This document shows positions 27,306 through 36,960 of a stretch of 64,000 nt of DNA, piece by piece (the stretch's first letter is position 1; the number at the start of each line of letters is the position of its first letter). The DNA lies in NCBI GenBank assembly GCA_905182175.1, contig CAJJAT010000014.1, positions 62,001-126,000 on the forward strand, given 5' to 3'. Under the pieces are notes generated by a model. It saw only the letters and a list, made by a program, of their open reading frames with translations, searched no databases and was not told the DNA's origin. The position numbers and the translations under genes are program-made. The stretch comes from Flavobacteriales bacterium UBA1494. GTDB lineage: Bacteria; Bacteroidota; Bacteroidia; Flavobacteriales_E; Vicingaceae.

Positions 27306-28640
27306 TTACCTTACTTTTTGCAGTTTTTGAGTAAATTTTAGGTATTTCTTGAGATTGTACGCAATGCCAGCGATCATCATCCATTTATTTGCTTGTTTTA
27401 TTCCTATAGTTTTCACTTTGTACGTGCCCATAAATTGAGTTAGTGTGCCAAATACAGTCTCTACGGTACTTTGTCGGTTCCCTTTTCATGTACACTTACC
27501 TAATGCACTCCTTACTCGCTTTGCGTTACGTTCATATTCTACTCTGTGGTGCGTTACTGAGAACTTCTTTTCTTTGGTTCTTGCACCCATGCATCTACTT
27601 AAAAGCGGAGATCTTTTGCATTGATAAGTTGTTCCTCGGTATTCTTTCTTTAAAGTTTGTGTTCACGAATCTCTGAACTCTTTGGAAACAGGTATCTTTT
27701 CTCTGGTTGGATAAGGGTAATAATCTTATTCTTTGTTGTAAACAAAACCGTCAGGACCTCCCTTTTATGGGCCATGTGGAGCAATATAACTCTCTACGCC
27801 TATCTTCTCTAAAGATGCATAGTTCTCATCACTGCGGTGACCGGTATCTGCTATGCAATTGCGCCATAACAAGCCCTGCTTTTGTAGGCGAGGTTTTAGC
27901 CGTTTTACAATGACTTGTAAATACCGATTGTCTCACCCATCAACATGATACGCTCTAATGTCTGTGATTACATGCTACCCCATATCTTCACTCAGCTGAC
28001 TTCGGTAATTTAACTTCCTCGCCTTCCCAGGTTTTACACTTATTCGATCATCAGGATCGCTTGGGCTATAATGCGTCTTGTTATTCGTATATTTTGCGTT
28101 ATTCCTTCCCCCTCCTTGGCGCATGTTGTGGTCTTTTGACCATCTTCTTGGACTTACTTGCTATAACCTATAATTATACTTTATTTGCGCTATTGCTGCG
28201 TTGGTCCTAATCTGATTTATCTTGCTACGCCTTACGTTCTGAGTATTCTTCTTTATCTTTTGTGCTAATGTGACGGATTTTATGGAGGTGTTCTTCTAAA
28301 CTCTCTGCAGGCACTTTTAATTCGAACGTATCCATAGAAGCATTCGCTTTTACCGGGGCAGAATCTATCGCCTGTGCATGACCGCTTAACATTCCCTTTC
28401 TACACACATCTTTAGAACTTCGGTGAACACTTCTTCAAATAACTCTTCAGAAAATAGCTGTCGAGTTATACTTATTGTTGAATGCCAAGGTAAATCATCA
28501 TCGATGTCATACCCTAAAAGAAAAAGAATATCTAAGCACTTACTACAATGGGTTATAAATTTTCGATCGCTAATTCTGTTCTCCATATAGCCCCCCAAAC
28601 AAAGCTTAAAAAATACAATTGGGTCGATACTCTTTTGTCC
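27306..28640 (-). pseudogene. IS1182-like DDE transposase remnant
   Basis: On the minus strand the N-terminal part reads SIDPIVFFKLCLGGYMENR, then LGYDIDDDLPWHSTISITRQ. A stop and frame change follow, then GHAQAIDSAPVKANASMD, the catalytic-Asp region of DDE_Tnp_1 enzymes. The middle (about 27500-28220) has many stops. The C-terminus reads STVETVFGTLTQFMGTYKVK, then IGIKQANKWMMIAGIAYNLK, and ends at TAA 27306. The order and the DUF772-type N-terminus match the IS1182/IS5-like group. The copy is badly decayed, and terminal repeats were not identified. Confidence 0.8.
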
Positions 28641-28855
28641 ACTTGTTCAATAACATGGGCCGTTTAAAAATATAAATAGTCCAAGTTTGGTATTCCTCGA
28701 AGTTGACGGTAAAAGTTTTCCTTAGCCACTCAATTACTTAAAGAAAAGGAAGCAAATAGCTTCTCTTGGTAATGTTTCTTGCCTTGCATACTAAGAGGCT
28801 AAGCCTTTAGGCCTTTATTCCAATTGTTTCAACTTCTCCTTATTAACATTAACTT

Positions 28856-28916
28856 GTGCAACATGCACACTATGTAAAACGCATCGAACACGCATTTTAC
28901 ACTAAACGTTATATGG
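28856..28916 (+). repeat. attC-like palindromic element G (compact)
   Basis: The arms GTAAAACGC (28874-28882) and GCATTTTAC (28892-28900) form a stem with one G:T pair. The left end is GTGCAAC and the right end AACGTTATATGG. The length is about 60 bases. It lies just upstream of a small membrane-protein ORF, the same layout as the other elements. Confidence 0.4.
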
Positions 28917-28955
28917 TGTTTAAAAAAACAAGATGATTAACCATAGAATAGCGAA

Positions 28956-29141
28956 ATGAATAATACTTCAACAAAATCCTCATATAATATTTACCCTGCC
29001 ATTTTAATAATTGTTTTATTGCTAATAGAAATGGAAATAATTGACCATTTGTTCCCTTATCCAGGCTTTGGGGTAGTCGTTTCTTTCCCTACTATATGGG
29101 CTCTGTTCTGTATTTATCATTTCGGGGATATTCTTAACTAA
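28956..29141 (+). CDS. Small membrane protein of unknown function
   Basis: The 61-residue ORF has two hydrophobic stretches (IYPAILIIVLLLIEMEII and VVVSFPTIWALFCIYHF) separated by a short loop. It begins 40 bases after attC-like element G, where a cassette gene would be expected, which favours it being real. No family is recognised. Confidence 0.5.
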   Translation: MNNTSTKSSYNIYPAILIIVLLLIEMEIIDHLFPYPGFGVVVSFPTIWALFCIYHFGDILN

Positions 29142-29455
29142 GAAATTGAAGTTTAAATCACGAACCGCAATTTGATTGATAATATTTATAATAAACTCAT
29201 TCTTTGTAGCTCAATTCTACCCAAAACAAGTTGGATTTACAGTTTTTTAAAAAATCGTACATACATATGCTGTCATTAATAATTATGAAAAAATTACCGA
29301 AAATGATTTAGAACATTATTTACAAAACTGCAAAGAAATTGTGTAAATTGGTGTATTGAGAACATTATGTTCAATCAATACCTAACTAGTCTTATACGGT
29401 GCTATAAGTCATTATGAGTCCTACTGAAAATAGTATAAGCTAAAAAATATTAATT
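29142..29455. other. Non-coding stretch with an unidentified remnant
   Basis: A short plus-strand fragment near 29268-29345 reads AVINNYEKITENDLEHYLQN and ends in a stop. It could be the tail of a lost gene. Nothing else is recognisable. Confidence 0.3.
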
Positions 29456-29887
29456 ATGTACACAATAGTTTATGGTTCAACTGCAAATCGGGATTTAACT
29501 GCTAAGGATAATTCAAATATTTTAGAAACGTCGCTCGATTTTAATGAAAAAAACGACGTTTCAGGATGTCTTATTTATCACAATCATAGGTTTGTTCAGA
29601 TATTGGAAGGTGACAAAACTATAGTAGAAGAACTTTATTTAAATATCAAAAAGGATAAGCGTCATTCTGATGTTACACTTTTATATAACCCTTCTAAAAG
29701 AGAAAGAACCTTTAGTAATTGGAGCATGGCTTTTATTGATCTTAGCATTGATAATGATAACACTGAAGAACGTAAATTATTCAAAACTAATTTAATTACT
29801 TATTCGGAATTAGCAGAGACATCTGACCAAGCATCGGCAATATTTTGGAGTGAAGTAAAATTGATTTTAGAACAAAACAACTTATAA
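29456..29887 (+). CDS. BLUF-domain blue-light sensor protein
   Basis: The 143-residue protein is almost entirely one BLUF domain, which binds FAD and senses blue light. The key residues are visible. The N-terminal Tyr is in VYGSTA, the flavin-contact Asn in FNEKNDVSG, the Gln in FVQILEGD and the Trp/Met pair in NWSMAF. There is no fused output domain, so it must signal through a partner. The neighbouring genes are decayed, and no EAL/GGDEF or regulator gene lies next to it. It could still act on a distant partner. Confidence 0.88.
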   Translation: MYTIVYGSTANRDLTAKDNSNILETSLDFNEKNDVSGCLIYHNHRFVQILEGDKTIVEELYLNIKKDKRHSDVTLLYNPSKRERTFSNWSMAFIDLSIDNDNTEERKLFKTNLITYSELAETSDQASAIFWSEVKLILEQNNL

Positions 29888-30289
29888 TAAAAAATATAGA
29901 GCATTTGGCAGACCTTACTATTAACAGAGTTGATGGCAATAACTATAGGTTGTATAAAATTGAAAAAATTGAGCGTTGAAATGACAAGCTCCAAAATATT
30001 CAAATCGTTACCGCCAATTAAAAAATGGATAGTTTAAATGTAGCAATTGAAGAATATATCAAAAGCAAACAAATTATACTGTACTAATTAATGGTAAATG
30101 AGTAGTGGGGAAAACTCATTATTATAAATAATGTTCTTAAAAAATCTATTCACAATACTAGCACATATTCTGACAATTCTGTCAGGTATAAATCAGTTTA
30201 TCTATCCCTTTTTGGATTATCTAAACTGAAGAAATTCAGACTCAAATTTTTCTACCAATATGTCCTCTTTTAAAAAACAAAGCATTTAA

Positions 30290-30706
30290 GCTATCTGTAG
30301 GTTTCGGCAAGGCAATTGCAAGATGAATTTTTGCTCTTAAAAACTTAGGGGATATAATAAATATATTTTAGAGGTTACGCAAAAAGAAGATTGAATTGAC
30401 TTAGATCGACGAATAATATACTTTTATGATTTAGAGAGAAGAAATTCAAATTTACCATTGCATGAATTAATTGATTTTATTAATACACTAGTAGAACATA
30501 ATGATGCAAAACAACTCTCATTGCTAATGAAGACAAAGTAAAAGATGATATCTATAAAGATCTGAAAGAAAAAGTTTTGTTGCTCAAGATGAATTTGAAC
30601 CTGATTTAAAAAAAATAAATACAATAATTAATTCTAGATATAGCCCTTCTTTTAAAAACATACTAAAAACGAATCTGAAAAACTGCTAAAACAAGTTCAG
30701 CTTTTA
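30290..30706 (+). pseudogene. Decayed P-loop NTPase (KAP-like) fragment
   Basis: A plus-strand frame gives LDRRIIYFYDLERRN, resembling a Walker B strand of KAP-type P-loop NTPases, then LHELIDFINTLVEHNDAK. After a one-base shift it continues TLIANEDKVKDDIYKDLKEK, a sensor-1-like strand, and after another shift FEPDLKKINTIINSRYSP. A weak GFGKAIAR upstream could be a damaged Walker A. The sequence is cut off at the MITE-like element at 30707. KAP NTPases occur in several anti-phage systems, but this one is broken. The family call is tentative. Bases 29888-30289 hold no recognisable gene. Confidence 0.5.
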
Positions 30707-30843
30707 ATACCAATTAAGTTTTTTATTGCTGCATACCATTGCAAAATTAATTATTTTCAAACGTATAATTGGTGAATTACAACTACTTATATAACGAGCA
30801 AACGAGAAACGAAGTGTGCGACATTAGGTGACTATATCGGTAT
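30707..30843 (+). mobile_element. MITE-like 137-bp element, copy 1
   Basis: The element starts ATACCAATTAAG and ends CTATATCGGTAT, whose complement is ATACCGATATAG, so it has short terminal inverted repeats. The interior (GCTGCATACC, then ATAACGAGCAAACGAG and GAAGTGTGCGACATTAG) is repeated at about 75% identity and nearly the same length in opposite orientation at 50754-50889. It has no coding capacity. It truncates the NTPase remnant on its left. Confidence 0.75.
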
Positions 30844-30858
30844 AAATCAGACTTCTCG

Positions 30859-32397
30859 CTATCTATCTTTTTGTCTAAATTGAATAATACTCTCGACTGA
30901 AACTCCTTTGATTCGACTGGTCAGCCACCCAATTAAGTCCAAATACAAAAGAGGTCTTCGTTCATAAGGATCTTCGACTATTGTTGTTAATTTTTCTTTT
31001 AATTCAATGAAATGATGGATCATTTCTGAACGTTGAAAATGCACCGTTTTACGAATAAATAAAATGATTTCCTTTTGCACTTTTTGTAAATCTCCAAACT
31101 TAATTAAATAGCGGTAAACACTTTTTAATTGATATTCTACCAATTCATCATTCCCTAATTCATAATGAGCAACCAAATTCAAAATACGAGAGAAACACTG
31201 CACATCTTGCCTCAAATACTTTTCTTTAACCCCATCGTGAATGACTTTATTAAGGTATAGGATACAATTTTTAAAGTCGTCTGTGCCAAAATACAAACAT
31301 GCAATTTTATAGTGAAACACCTGAACTCTATTTTGATCCAAGTACGCTTTATTTTCATTCGTCCATTTATTTAATTCTACAATAAATTGATCGTTTCCAC
31401 GAAAAGCACCTTTCAAGAACAAATAATTCAACTTGGCCAAGTGTTGATATACCTCTGCCAATATTCTAGTACTTACATCAAAATTGGTTAAATTATCATC
31501 GATAAATGTGTTGAACCGATGAAATAGTTCGCCGAATTGACGCGGTTTATTTGAATAGTACAAAGCCGAAAGAGTGTTATGAATTCCTTTCAAATAAAAA
31601 ATAGGGTCTCTATTTAACAGAACTTTATTCGACTCTAAAAGCTCTATCCACTCCCTTGCATGGCGATAGCATCGAGCAAAATTTTGGGTAATAAAATAGT
31701 ACCATGTGTATGACATATGGTAATAAATTTTTCCTTGAACAGAACTATCTCCTTTAGCAATATTTTTGATTTTCTCCTCAAATAAAGTAGTTGCCTTTTT
31801 AAACTGCAGTTCATTCTTAACATGACCATATTTAAGGTAATACTCATAGAGAATCAAAGCCACATTTGCCCACGAATCTCGCACCAATAAGTTTGTTCGA
31901 AGATGCTCGTTCATTTCGACAATTTCAAGTGCTCTATTCTCTCCACTTTCTGTCACAAAAAACAACTCTAACTTTCGCTCCATTTCTACAATTGCATAAA
32001 GCGAGATATCGTCTTGAGTTACTGATGCAAAGACCCTCGCCCTTTTTAATTGCTCCAAGCTTTGAAGGTATAACCCCTTAGAATACAAAACATTTGCAAA
32101 ACTTAACAGCTCGTGAATTCGAATTGAAGCATCGTTATGTTTTAATAAACGCAAGCTGACTAATAATTGCTCGTAAAGGTGCGATTTCAAATTCGCCAAT
32201 GCACTGACACTCGTATCTGAAAACCGTGCTCTAATTTTTGCCGAATCGTACTCTACTTGTTTGTCAAAACAATCAAATAAGTCTAAAAACTTAACCTTCT
32301 TATCTCCAAAATTTCGTTTTGCATATAATCGAAAATGACGCTTTTCGGACTTTGAAAGTGCCTGAATTAAGATATGAAGAGAATTGGACTTGAACAT
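30859..32397 (-). CDS. Helical-repeat protein of unknown function
   Basis: The 512-residue soluble protein is dominated by alpha-helical, TPR-like repeats. It starts MFKSNSLHILIQALSKSEKR, a beginning shared by a family of Bacteroidota proteins with no known role. No enzymatic motif, signal peptide or membrane helix is seen. The gene stands alone, with a divergent leu operon on one side and the MITE-like element 15 bases beyond its stop. The absence of a clear terminator suggests the element may supply one. Confidence 0.65.
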   Translation of the reverse strand: MFKSNSLHILIQALSKSEKRHFRLYAKRNFGDKKVKFLDLFDCFDKQVEYDSAKIRARFSDTSVSALANLKSHLYEQLLVSLRLLKHNDASIRIHELLSFANVLYSKGLYLQSLEQLKRARVFASVTQDDISLYAIVEMERKLELFFVTESGENRALEIVEMNEHLRTNLLVRDSWANVALILYEYYLKYGHVKNELQFKKATTLFEEKIKNIAKGDSSVQGKIYYHMSYTWYYFITQNFARCYRHAREWIELLESNKVLLNRDPIFYLKGIHNTLSALYYSNKPRQFGELFHRFNTFIDDNLTNFDVSTRILAEVYQHLAKLNYLFLKGAFRGNDQFIVELNKWTNENKAYLDQNRVQVFHYKIACLYFGTDDFKNCILYLNKVIHDGVKEKYLRQDVQCFSRILNLVAHYELGNDELVEYQLKSVYRYLIKFGDLQKVQKEIILFIRKTVHFQRSEMIHHFIELKEKLTTIVEDPYERRPLLYLDLIGWLTSRIKGVSVESIIQFRQKDR

Positions 32398-32509
32398 ATG
32401 ACCATTTTATTGCCTAACTATATTACAATTAAAGAATTGCGACTCCCCTAGTCGATTTAGCCATCTTAGCACACATCATTTTTGATTTCGCCTTGATCAT
32501 CAATCCTAA

Positions 32510-32517
32510 TACTTTTG
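32510..32517 (+). promoter_or_regulatory. Putative -7 box of the leu operon
   Basis: TACTTTTG matches the Bacteroidota TAnnTTTG consensus and lies 51 bases before the leuA start. No good -33 TTTG is found at 19-21 bases, so the site may be activator-dependent or weak. Confidence 0.5.
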
Positions 32518-32567
32518 AATGTAGTATTAAATACCATAAGTAGCAACAAAAATTAAAAATTAAAATT

Positions 32568-33731
32568 GTGAAGGAATACGTTCAAATATTTGACACTACA
32601 CTAAGAGATGGAGAGCAAGTTCCCGGGTGTAAATTGGGTACCAATCAAAAGGTTGAAATTGCTAAAGAGCTGGAGCAACTTGGCGTCAATGTTATAGAAG
32701 CGGGCTTTCCAATTTCAAGCCCTGGAGACTTTGAAGCGGTTCAGCAAATTGCATCAACGATCAAAGGCACTACTATTTGCGCTTTATCAAGAGCTGTAGA
32801 CAAAGACATCCAATGTGCAGGAGAAGCATTGAAACATGCTGTAAATGGAAGAATCCATACCGGAATTGGAACATCAGATTTTCACATTTTTCAAAAACTA
32901 AATTCGACAAGGGAAAACATTTTAGAGCGAGGAATAAGAGCTGTTAAACTGGCTCGTAACTTGGCTCCAGAGGTAGAGTTTTATGCCGAAGATGCAGGAA
33001 GAACGGACAATAAGTTTTTGGCACAAGTGGTCGAAAAAATGATTCACGCGGGAGCAACAATTATTAATATCCCAGATACAACAGGCTATTGTTTACCCCA
33101 TCAATATGGCGAAAAAATTAAGTATTTAATGGATCATGTTCCAAATATGGACAAAGCAATTCTCTCGACACATTGCCACAATGATCTAGGGTTGGCAACC
33201 GCAAATAGCATTGCAGGAATTCAGGCGGGCGCTCGGCAAATTGAATGTACAATAAATGGAGTAGGTGAACGAGCAGGAAACACTTCGTTAGAGGAGGTGG
33301 TTATGATTTTAAAACAACACCAAGACATTCAACTACATACTAGTATTCAAACAGAACGTCTTACTCATCTCTCAAGAATTGTTGAGTCTGAAATGAACAT
33401 GCAAGTTCAACGGAACAAAGCAATTGTTGGTAGAAATGCATTTGCTCATTCTTCGGGCATCCACCAAGACGGAGTAATAAAAAGCAGAGAGACCTATGAA
33501 ATTATTGACCCTAAAGAAGTAGGCGCAGGCAGCACTCAAATTATTCTTACTGCAAGAAGTGGACGAGCAGCAATAAAATACAGAGCAAAATTATTGCACG
33601 TCGATTTGAGTAAGGATCAATTAGAAGAGGTGTATCACCGCTTCTTGGAAATTGCGGATCGAGAAAATCAAATCGACGATTTACAATTAAAAGAATTATT
33701 AAACAATGTAATAGTATGTCAGGCACAATAA
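32568..33731 (+). CDS. leuA: 2-isopropylmalate synthase, short form
   Basis: The enzyme condenses acetyl-CoA with 2-oxoisovalerate, the first committed step to leucine. The DRE-TIM motif [14 protein letters not shown] is at the N-terminus, and the metal-binding [11 protein letters not shown] and [10 protein letters not shown] follow. At 387 residues it has the catalytic barrel and linker but lacks the C-terminal LeuA_dimer domain of about 120 residues that gives leucine feedback inhibition in the long form. It starts with GTG at 32568 and overlaps leuC by 16 bases. The position at the head of leuACDB settles the function against homocitrate or citramalate synthase. Confidence 0.93.
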   Translation: MKEYVQIFDTTLRDGEQVPGCKLGTNQKVEIAKELEQLGVNVIEAGFPISSPGDFEAVQQIASTIKGTTICALSRAVDKDIQCAGEALKHAVNGRIHTGIGTSDFHIFQKLNSTRENILERGIRAVKLARNLAPEVEFYAEDAGRTDNKFLAQVVEKMIHAGATIINIPDTTGYCLPHQYGEKIKYLMDHVPNMDKAILSTHCHNDLGLATANSIAGIQAGARQIECTINGVGERAGNTSLEEVVMILKQHQDIQLHTSIQTERLTHLSRIVESEMNMQVQRNKAIVGRNAFAHSSGIHQDGVIKSRETYEIIDPKEVGAGSTQIILTARSGRAAIKYRAKLLHVDLSKDQLEEVYHRFLEIADRENQIDDLQLKELLNNVIVCQAQ

Positions 33732-35083
33732 TCGATAAAATTTGGGATCAACATGTAGTTAAAGCGGTCACCGAAGGAGTTGACGCACTATATATTGACA
33801 CACATTATATTCATGAAGTTACCAGTCCTCAAGCTTTCACCGGTTTAAATGACCGTGGACAAAAAGTCTTTCGTCCAAAGCAAACCATCGCAACCGCGGA
33901 TCACAATGTCCCAACCGTAGATCAGCATTTAACAATTAAAAACGAATTGTCCCTAAATCAAGTTAACACACTAATTAAGAACTGTGTGGACCACAACATT
34001 GAATTATTTGGGATTGGGCATGAAAAAAATGGGATAGTCCATGTTATTGGACCTGAAAATGGACTAACGCTACCGGGAATGACCATTGTATGCGGAGACA
34101 GTCATACATCTACTCACGGAGCGTTCGGAACGATTGCATTTGGAATTGGCACATCGCAAGTAGAACACGTTTTATCTACTCAATGTCTTTTATTGGGCCG
34201 ACCTAAAACAATGCGAATTGAAGTAAACGGAAAGTTGGGAAAAGGAGTCGAGGCAAAAGATGTTGCGCTCTATATCATATCTCAGCTGGGTACAGAAGGT
34301 GCTACAGGGCATTTTGTAGAATTTGCAGGAACGGTATTCGAAAACTTCTCAATGGAAGAACGGATGACCGTTTGCAACATGAGTATCGAAATGGGAGCAA
34401 AAGGAGGATTGGTTGGCATTGATCAAACCACTATTGATTATATCAAAAAACGCATTGACCATTTGAGTGATAAAAAAATTAAGAGCTGGAAACTGTTAAA
34501 CTCTTCGTCAGATGCATGTTTTGATCAGGTGATTGAATTGGAGGCCTCCACCATTACTCCTATGATTACTACCGGGACATCTCCTGATACAGGAATAAAC
34601 ATTACGAGCAATGTAAATTCAACTTCCCGAAATAGCGATAAAGGATTGAATTACATGCAAATTGAAAAGAATGAAGTTTTAATTGGGAAGTCAATTGATT
34701 ACGTATTCATTGGAAGTTGCACCAACGGTAGAATTGAAGATTTACGAAAAGTAGCAGAAATCGCAAAACATAGGAAAAAAGCAGACCACGTTACCGTATG
34801 GATTGTTCCTGGTTCAAATCAAGTAAGAAACCAGGCCATAGCGGAAGGTCTTGATGTTATTTTTAAAGACGCTGGTTTTGAATTTAGAGAACCTGGCTGT
34901 TCTGCTTGTTTAGCAATGAATGAAGACAAAATTCCAAGTGGTGCACTTTGCATTTCCACCTCGAACAGAAATTTTGAAGGAAGACAAGGAGATGGTGCAA
35001 GAACGATACTGGCAAGTCCGATTACTGCTGCAGCAGCGGCAATAAAAGGAGAAATAACAGACCCACGCACCTATTTAAATTAA
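33716..35083 (+). CDS. leuC: 3-isopropylmalate dehydratase large subunit
   Basis: The 455-residue aconitase-family protein isomerises 2- to 3-isopropylmalate with a [4Fe-4S] cluster. Signatures are [20 protein letters not shown], the cluster Cys in FIGSCTNGR, and the Cys pair in [11 protein letters not shown]. It overlaps the end of leuA and is followed one base later by leuD, the small subunit it needs. Confidence 0.96.
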   Translation: MSGTIIDKIWDQHVVKAVTEGVDALYIDTHYIHEVTSPQAFTGLNDRGQKVFRPKQTIATADHNVPTVDQHLTIKNELSLNQVNTLIKNCVDHNIELFGIGHEKNGIVHVIGPENGLTLPGMTIVCGDSHTSTHGAFGTIAFGIGTSQVEHVLSTQCLLLGRPKTMRIEVNGKLGKGVEAKDVALYIISQLGTEGATGHFVEFAGTVFENFSMEERMTVCNMSIEMGAKGGLVGIDQTTIDYIKKRIDHLSDKKIKSWKLLNSSSDACFDQVIELEASTITPMITTGTSPDTGINITSNVNSTSRNSDKGLNYMQIEKNEVLIGKSIDYVFIGSCTNGRIEDLRKVAEIAKHRKKADHVTVWIVPGSNQVRNQAIAEGLDVIFKDAGFEFREPGCSACLAMNEDKIPSGALCISTSNRNFEGRQGDGARTILASPITAAAAAIKGEITDPRTYLN

Positions 35084-35084
35084 T

Positions 35085-35672
35085 ATGAAAACGATTCAAT
35101 CCACAGGAGTAGTATTGGCCATTGATAATATCGATACAGATCAAATTATTCCTGCAAAGTTTTTGAAATCAACAGAGAAAAGTGGTTTTGGAAAACATCT
35201 CTTTGCAAATTGGCGGTATAAAAAAAACGGTAATCCAAATCCTGATTTTGCCTTAAATATGGATCAACATAATAGTTCCATCTTAATTACAGGGAATAAC
35301 TTTGGATGCGGCTCCAGCCGAGAGCATGCTGCTTGGGCAATTTCAGATTATGGAATTAAAGCAATTATCTCAAGTCAGTTCGCAGATATTTTTAAAGGAA
35401 ATGCGTTAAACAATGACATTCTTCCAATCGCCCTCAAATCTGAAGATGTATCTCTATTAATGCACCAAATAGCACAAAATCCAAAAACAAAAATCGAGGT
35501 AAATATCAATCAACAAACAGTTGAAATTAATGAATCAAATTTCTCGTTCAATAAAGGTTTTGAAATCGATCCGTTAAAGAAGAAATTCATAGTAGAAGGG
35601 ATTGGGGACTTGGAGTTTCTGCTAAGCATTCAAAAAGAGATAGAAACATTTGAAAATTCGCATGTGGTATGA
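35085..35672 (+). CDS. leuD: 3-isopropylmalate dehydratase small subunit
   Basis: The 195-residue swivel subunit partners with LeuC. The words NIDTDQIIPAKFLKS and GNNFGCGSSREHAAWA are diagnostic. Its stop overlaps the start of leuB (ATGA), so the genes are translationally coupled. Confidence 0.96.
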   Translation: MKTIQSTGVVLAIDNIDTDQIIPAKFLKSTEKSGFGKHLFANWRYKKNGNPNPDFALNMDQHNSSILITGNNFGCGSSREHAAWAISDYGIKAIISSQFADIFKGNALNNDILPIALKSEDVSLLMHQIAQNPKTKIEVNINQQTVEINESNFSFNKGFEIDPLKKKFIVEGIGDLEFLLSIQKEIETFENSHVV

Positions 35673-36784
35673 AAAAACAAATAGCAATTATAAAAGGAGA
35701 CGGAATAGGACCTGAAGTTATCAACCAATCAATCAAGGTCTTGAACGCAATTGGCGCTCGTTTCGATCATCAATTCAAATTCGTACCTGTTGATATGGGG
35801 GCTTGTGCAATTGATAAATACGGCGTACCCATAACAGATAACGATTTAGAGATTTGTGCACAAAGTGACGCTGTACTTTTAGGTGCTATTGGAGACCCCA
35901 AATACGATAATAATCCAAGTGCTAAGGTCCGCCCTGAGCAAGGTTTATTGAAATTACGTAAAGATTTAGGTTTGTATTGTAACATTAGGCCCATTGTAAC
36001 CTATGATTCAATTGTTGACAATTCTCCTTTAAAAAATCACCTTCTGAACAAGATTGATTTTGTCATTTATAGAGAGTTGATTGGTGGAATTTACTTCGGA
36101 GAAAAAACATTGAATAAAGAACAGACGGAAGCGAGCGACTTGTGTTCCTACTCAGTTGAGCAAATTGAACAAATTACACACAAAGCTTTCAAGGCTGCTG
36201 AAATTAGAAGAGGTAAATTAACACTCGTAGATAAAGCTAATGTTCTAGAAACATCTAGGTTGTGGAGAAAAGAGGTTACCAGAATTGCCAAGCAATATCC
36301 AAAGGTAGAATTGGATTTTCTTTTTGTAGACAATGCAGCTATGCAAATCATTCAGCAACCAAAATCATTTGATGTTATTTTAACGGAAAATATGTTTGGT
36401 GATATCCTATCGGACTTAGCGAGTGTTATTACCGGGTCAATTGGAATGCTTCCTTCTTCCTCTATAGGAAACACTAATGGTCTTTTTGAGCCAATTCATG
36501 GTTCATATCCGCAAGCAAAAGGTTTAGATATTGCAAATCCTAATGCAACTATTTTAGCGGTAGCGATGATGCTTGAGTACTTCGAAATGTTTACCGAAGC
36601 AGGCGTAATTAGAAAAGCAGTTGCCTGGGCAATGGATCAAAATATTGTTTCTAGGGATATTTCAACCCAATCTCCTACTAGTTGCAGTGTAATTGGGGAT
36701 TTAATTGCCAACCACATTGAAAGCTTTGACAGCAGTACCATCAACAAAAAAAACATGGAAGAGTCAAAAGGGGTATTGATCTAA
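35669..36784 (+). CDS. leuB: 3-isopropylmalate dehydrogenase
   Basis: This 371-residue NAD-dependent beta-decarboxylating dehydrogenase yields 4-methyl-2-oxopentanoate. The N-terminus has IKGDGIGPEVI, substrate-binding Arg residues lie in VRPEQGLLKLRKDL, and the metal Asp region is ENMFGDILSDLAS, with SIGMLPSSS next. It is the last gene of leuACDB. The operon has no ilv genes attached in the window. Confidence 0.95.
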   Translation: MKKQIAIIKGDGIGPEVINQSIKVLNAIGARFDHQFKFVPVDMGACAIDKYGVPITDNDLEICAQSDAVLLGAIGDPKYDNNPSAKVRPEQGLLKLRKDLGLYCNIRPIVTYDSIVDNSPLKNHLLNKIDFVIYRELIGGIYFGEKTLNKEQTEASDLCSYSVEQIEQITHKAFKAAEIRRGKLTLVDKANVLETSRLWRKEVTRIAKQYPKVELDFLFVDNAAMQIIQQPKSFDVILTENMFGDILSDLASVITGSIGMLPSSSIGNTNGLFEPIHGSYPQAKGLDIANPNATILAVAMMLEYFEMFTEAGVIRKAVAWAMDQNIVSRDISTQSPTSCSVIGDLIANHIESFDSSTINKKNMEESKGVLI

Positions 36785-36960
36785 CACTTTTTTTATTCGC
36801 TCAACACATTACTCCTTATAGCTCTCTTGGTCGGCAATTGGAATATTTACACCTTTCATTCCCTATGGGTTTAGCTATTTTTATGATTTGACGTTGTTAA
36901 CCTCATTTCAGAAGCAAGAACAGCGTACCTTTCCTACTTTGATTTTTTAATACAACTTTA

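Noticed and set aside
27443-27913. Plus-strand ORFs opposite the IS1182-like remnant
   Set aside because: They are antisense shadows of the decayed transposase.
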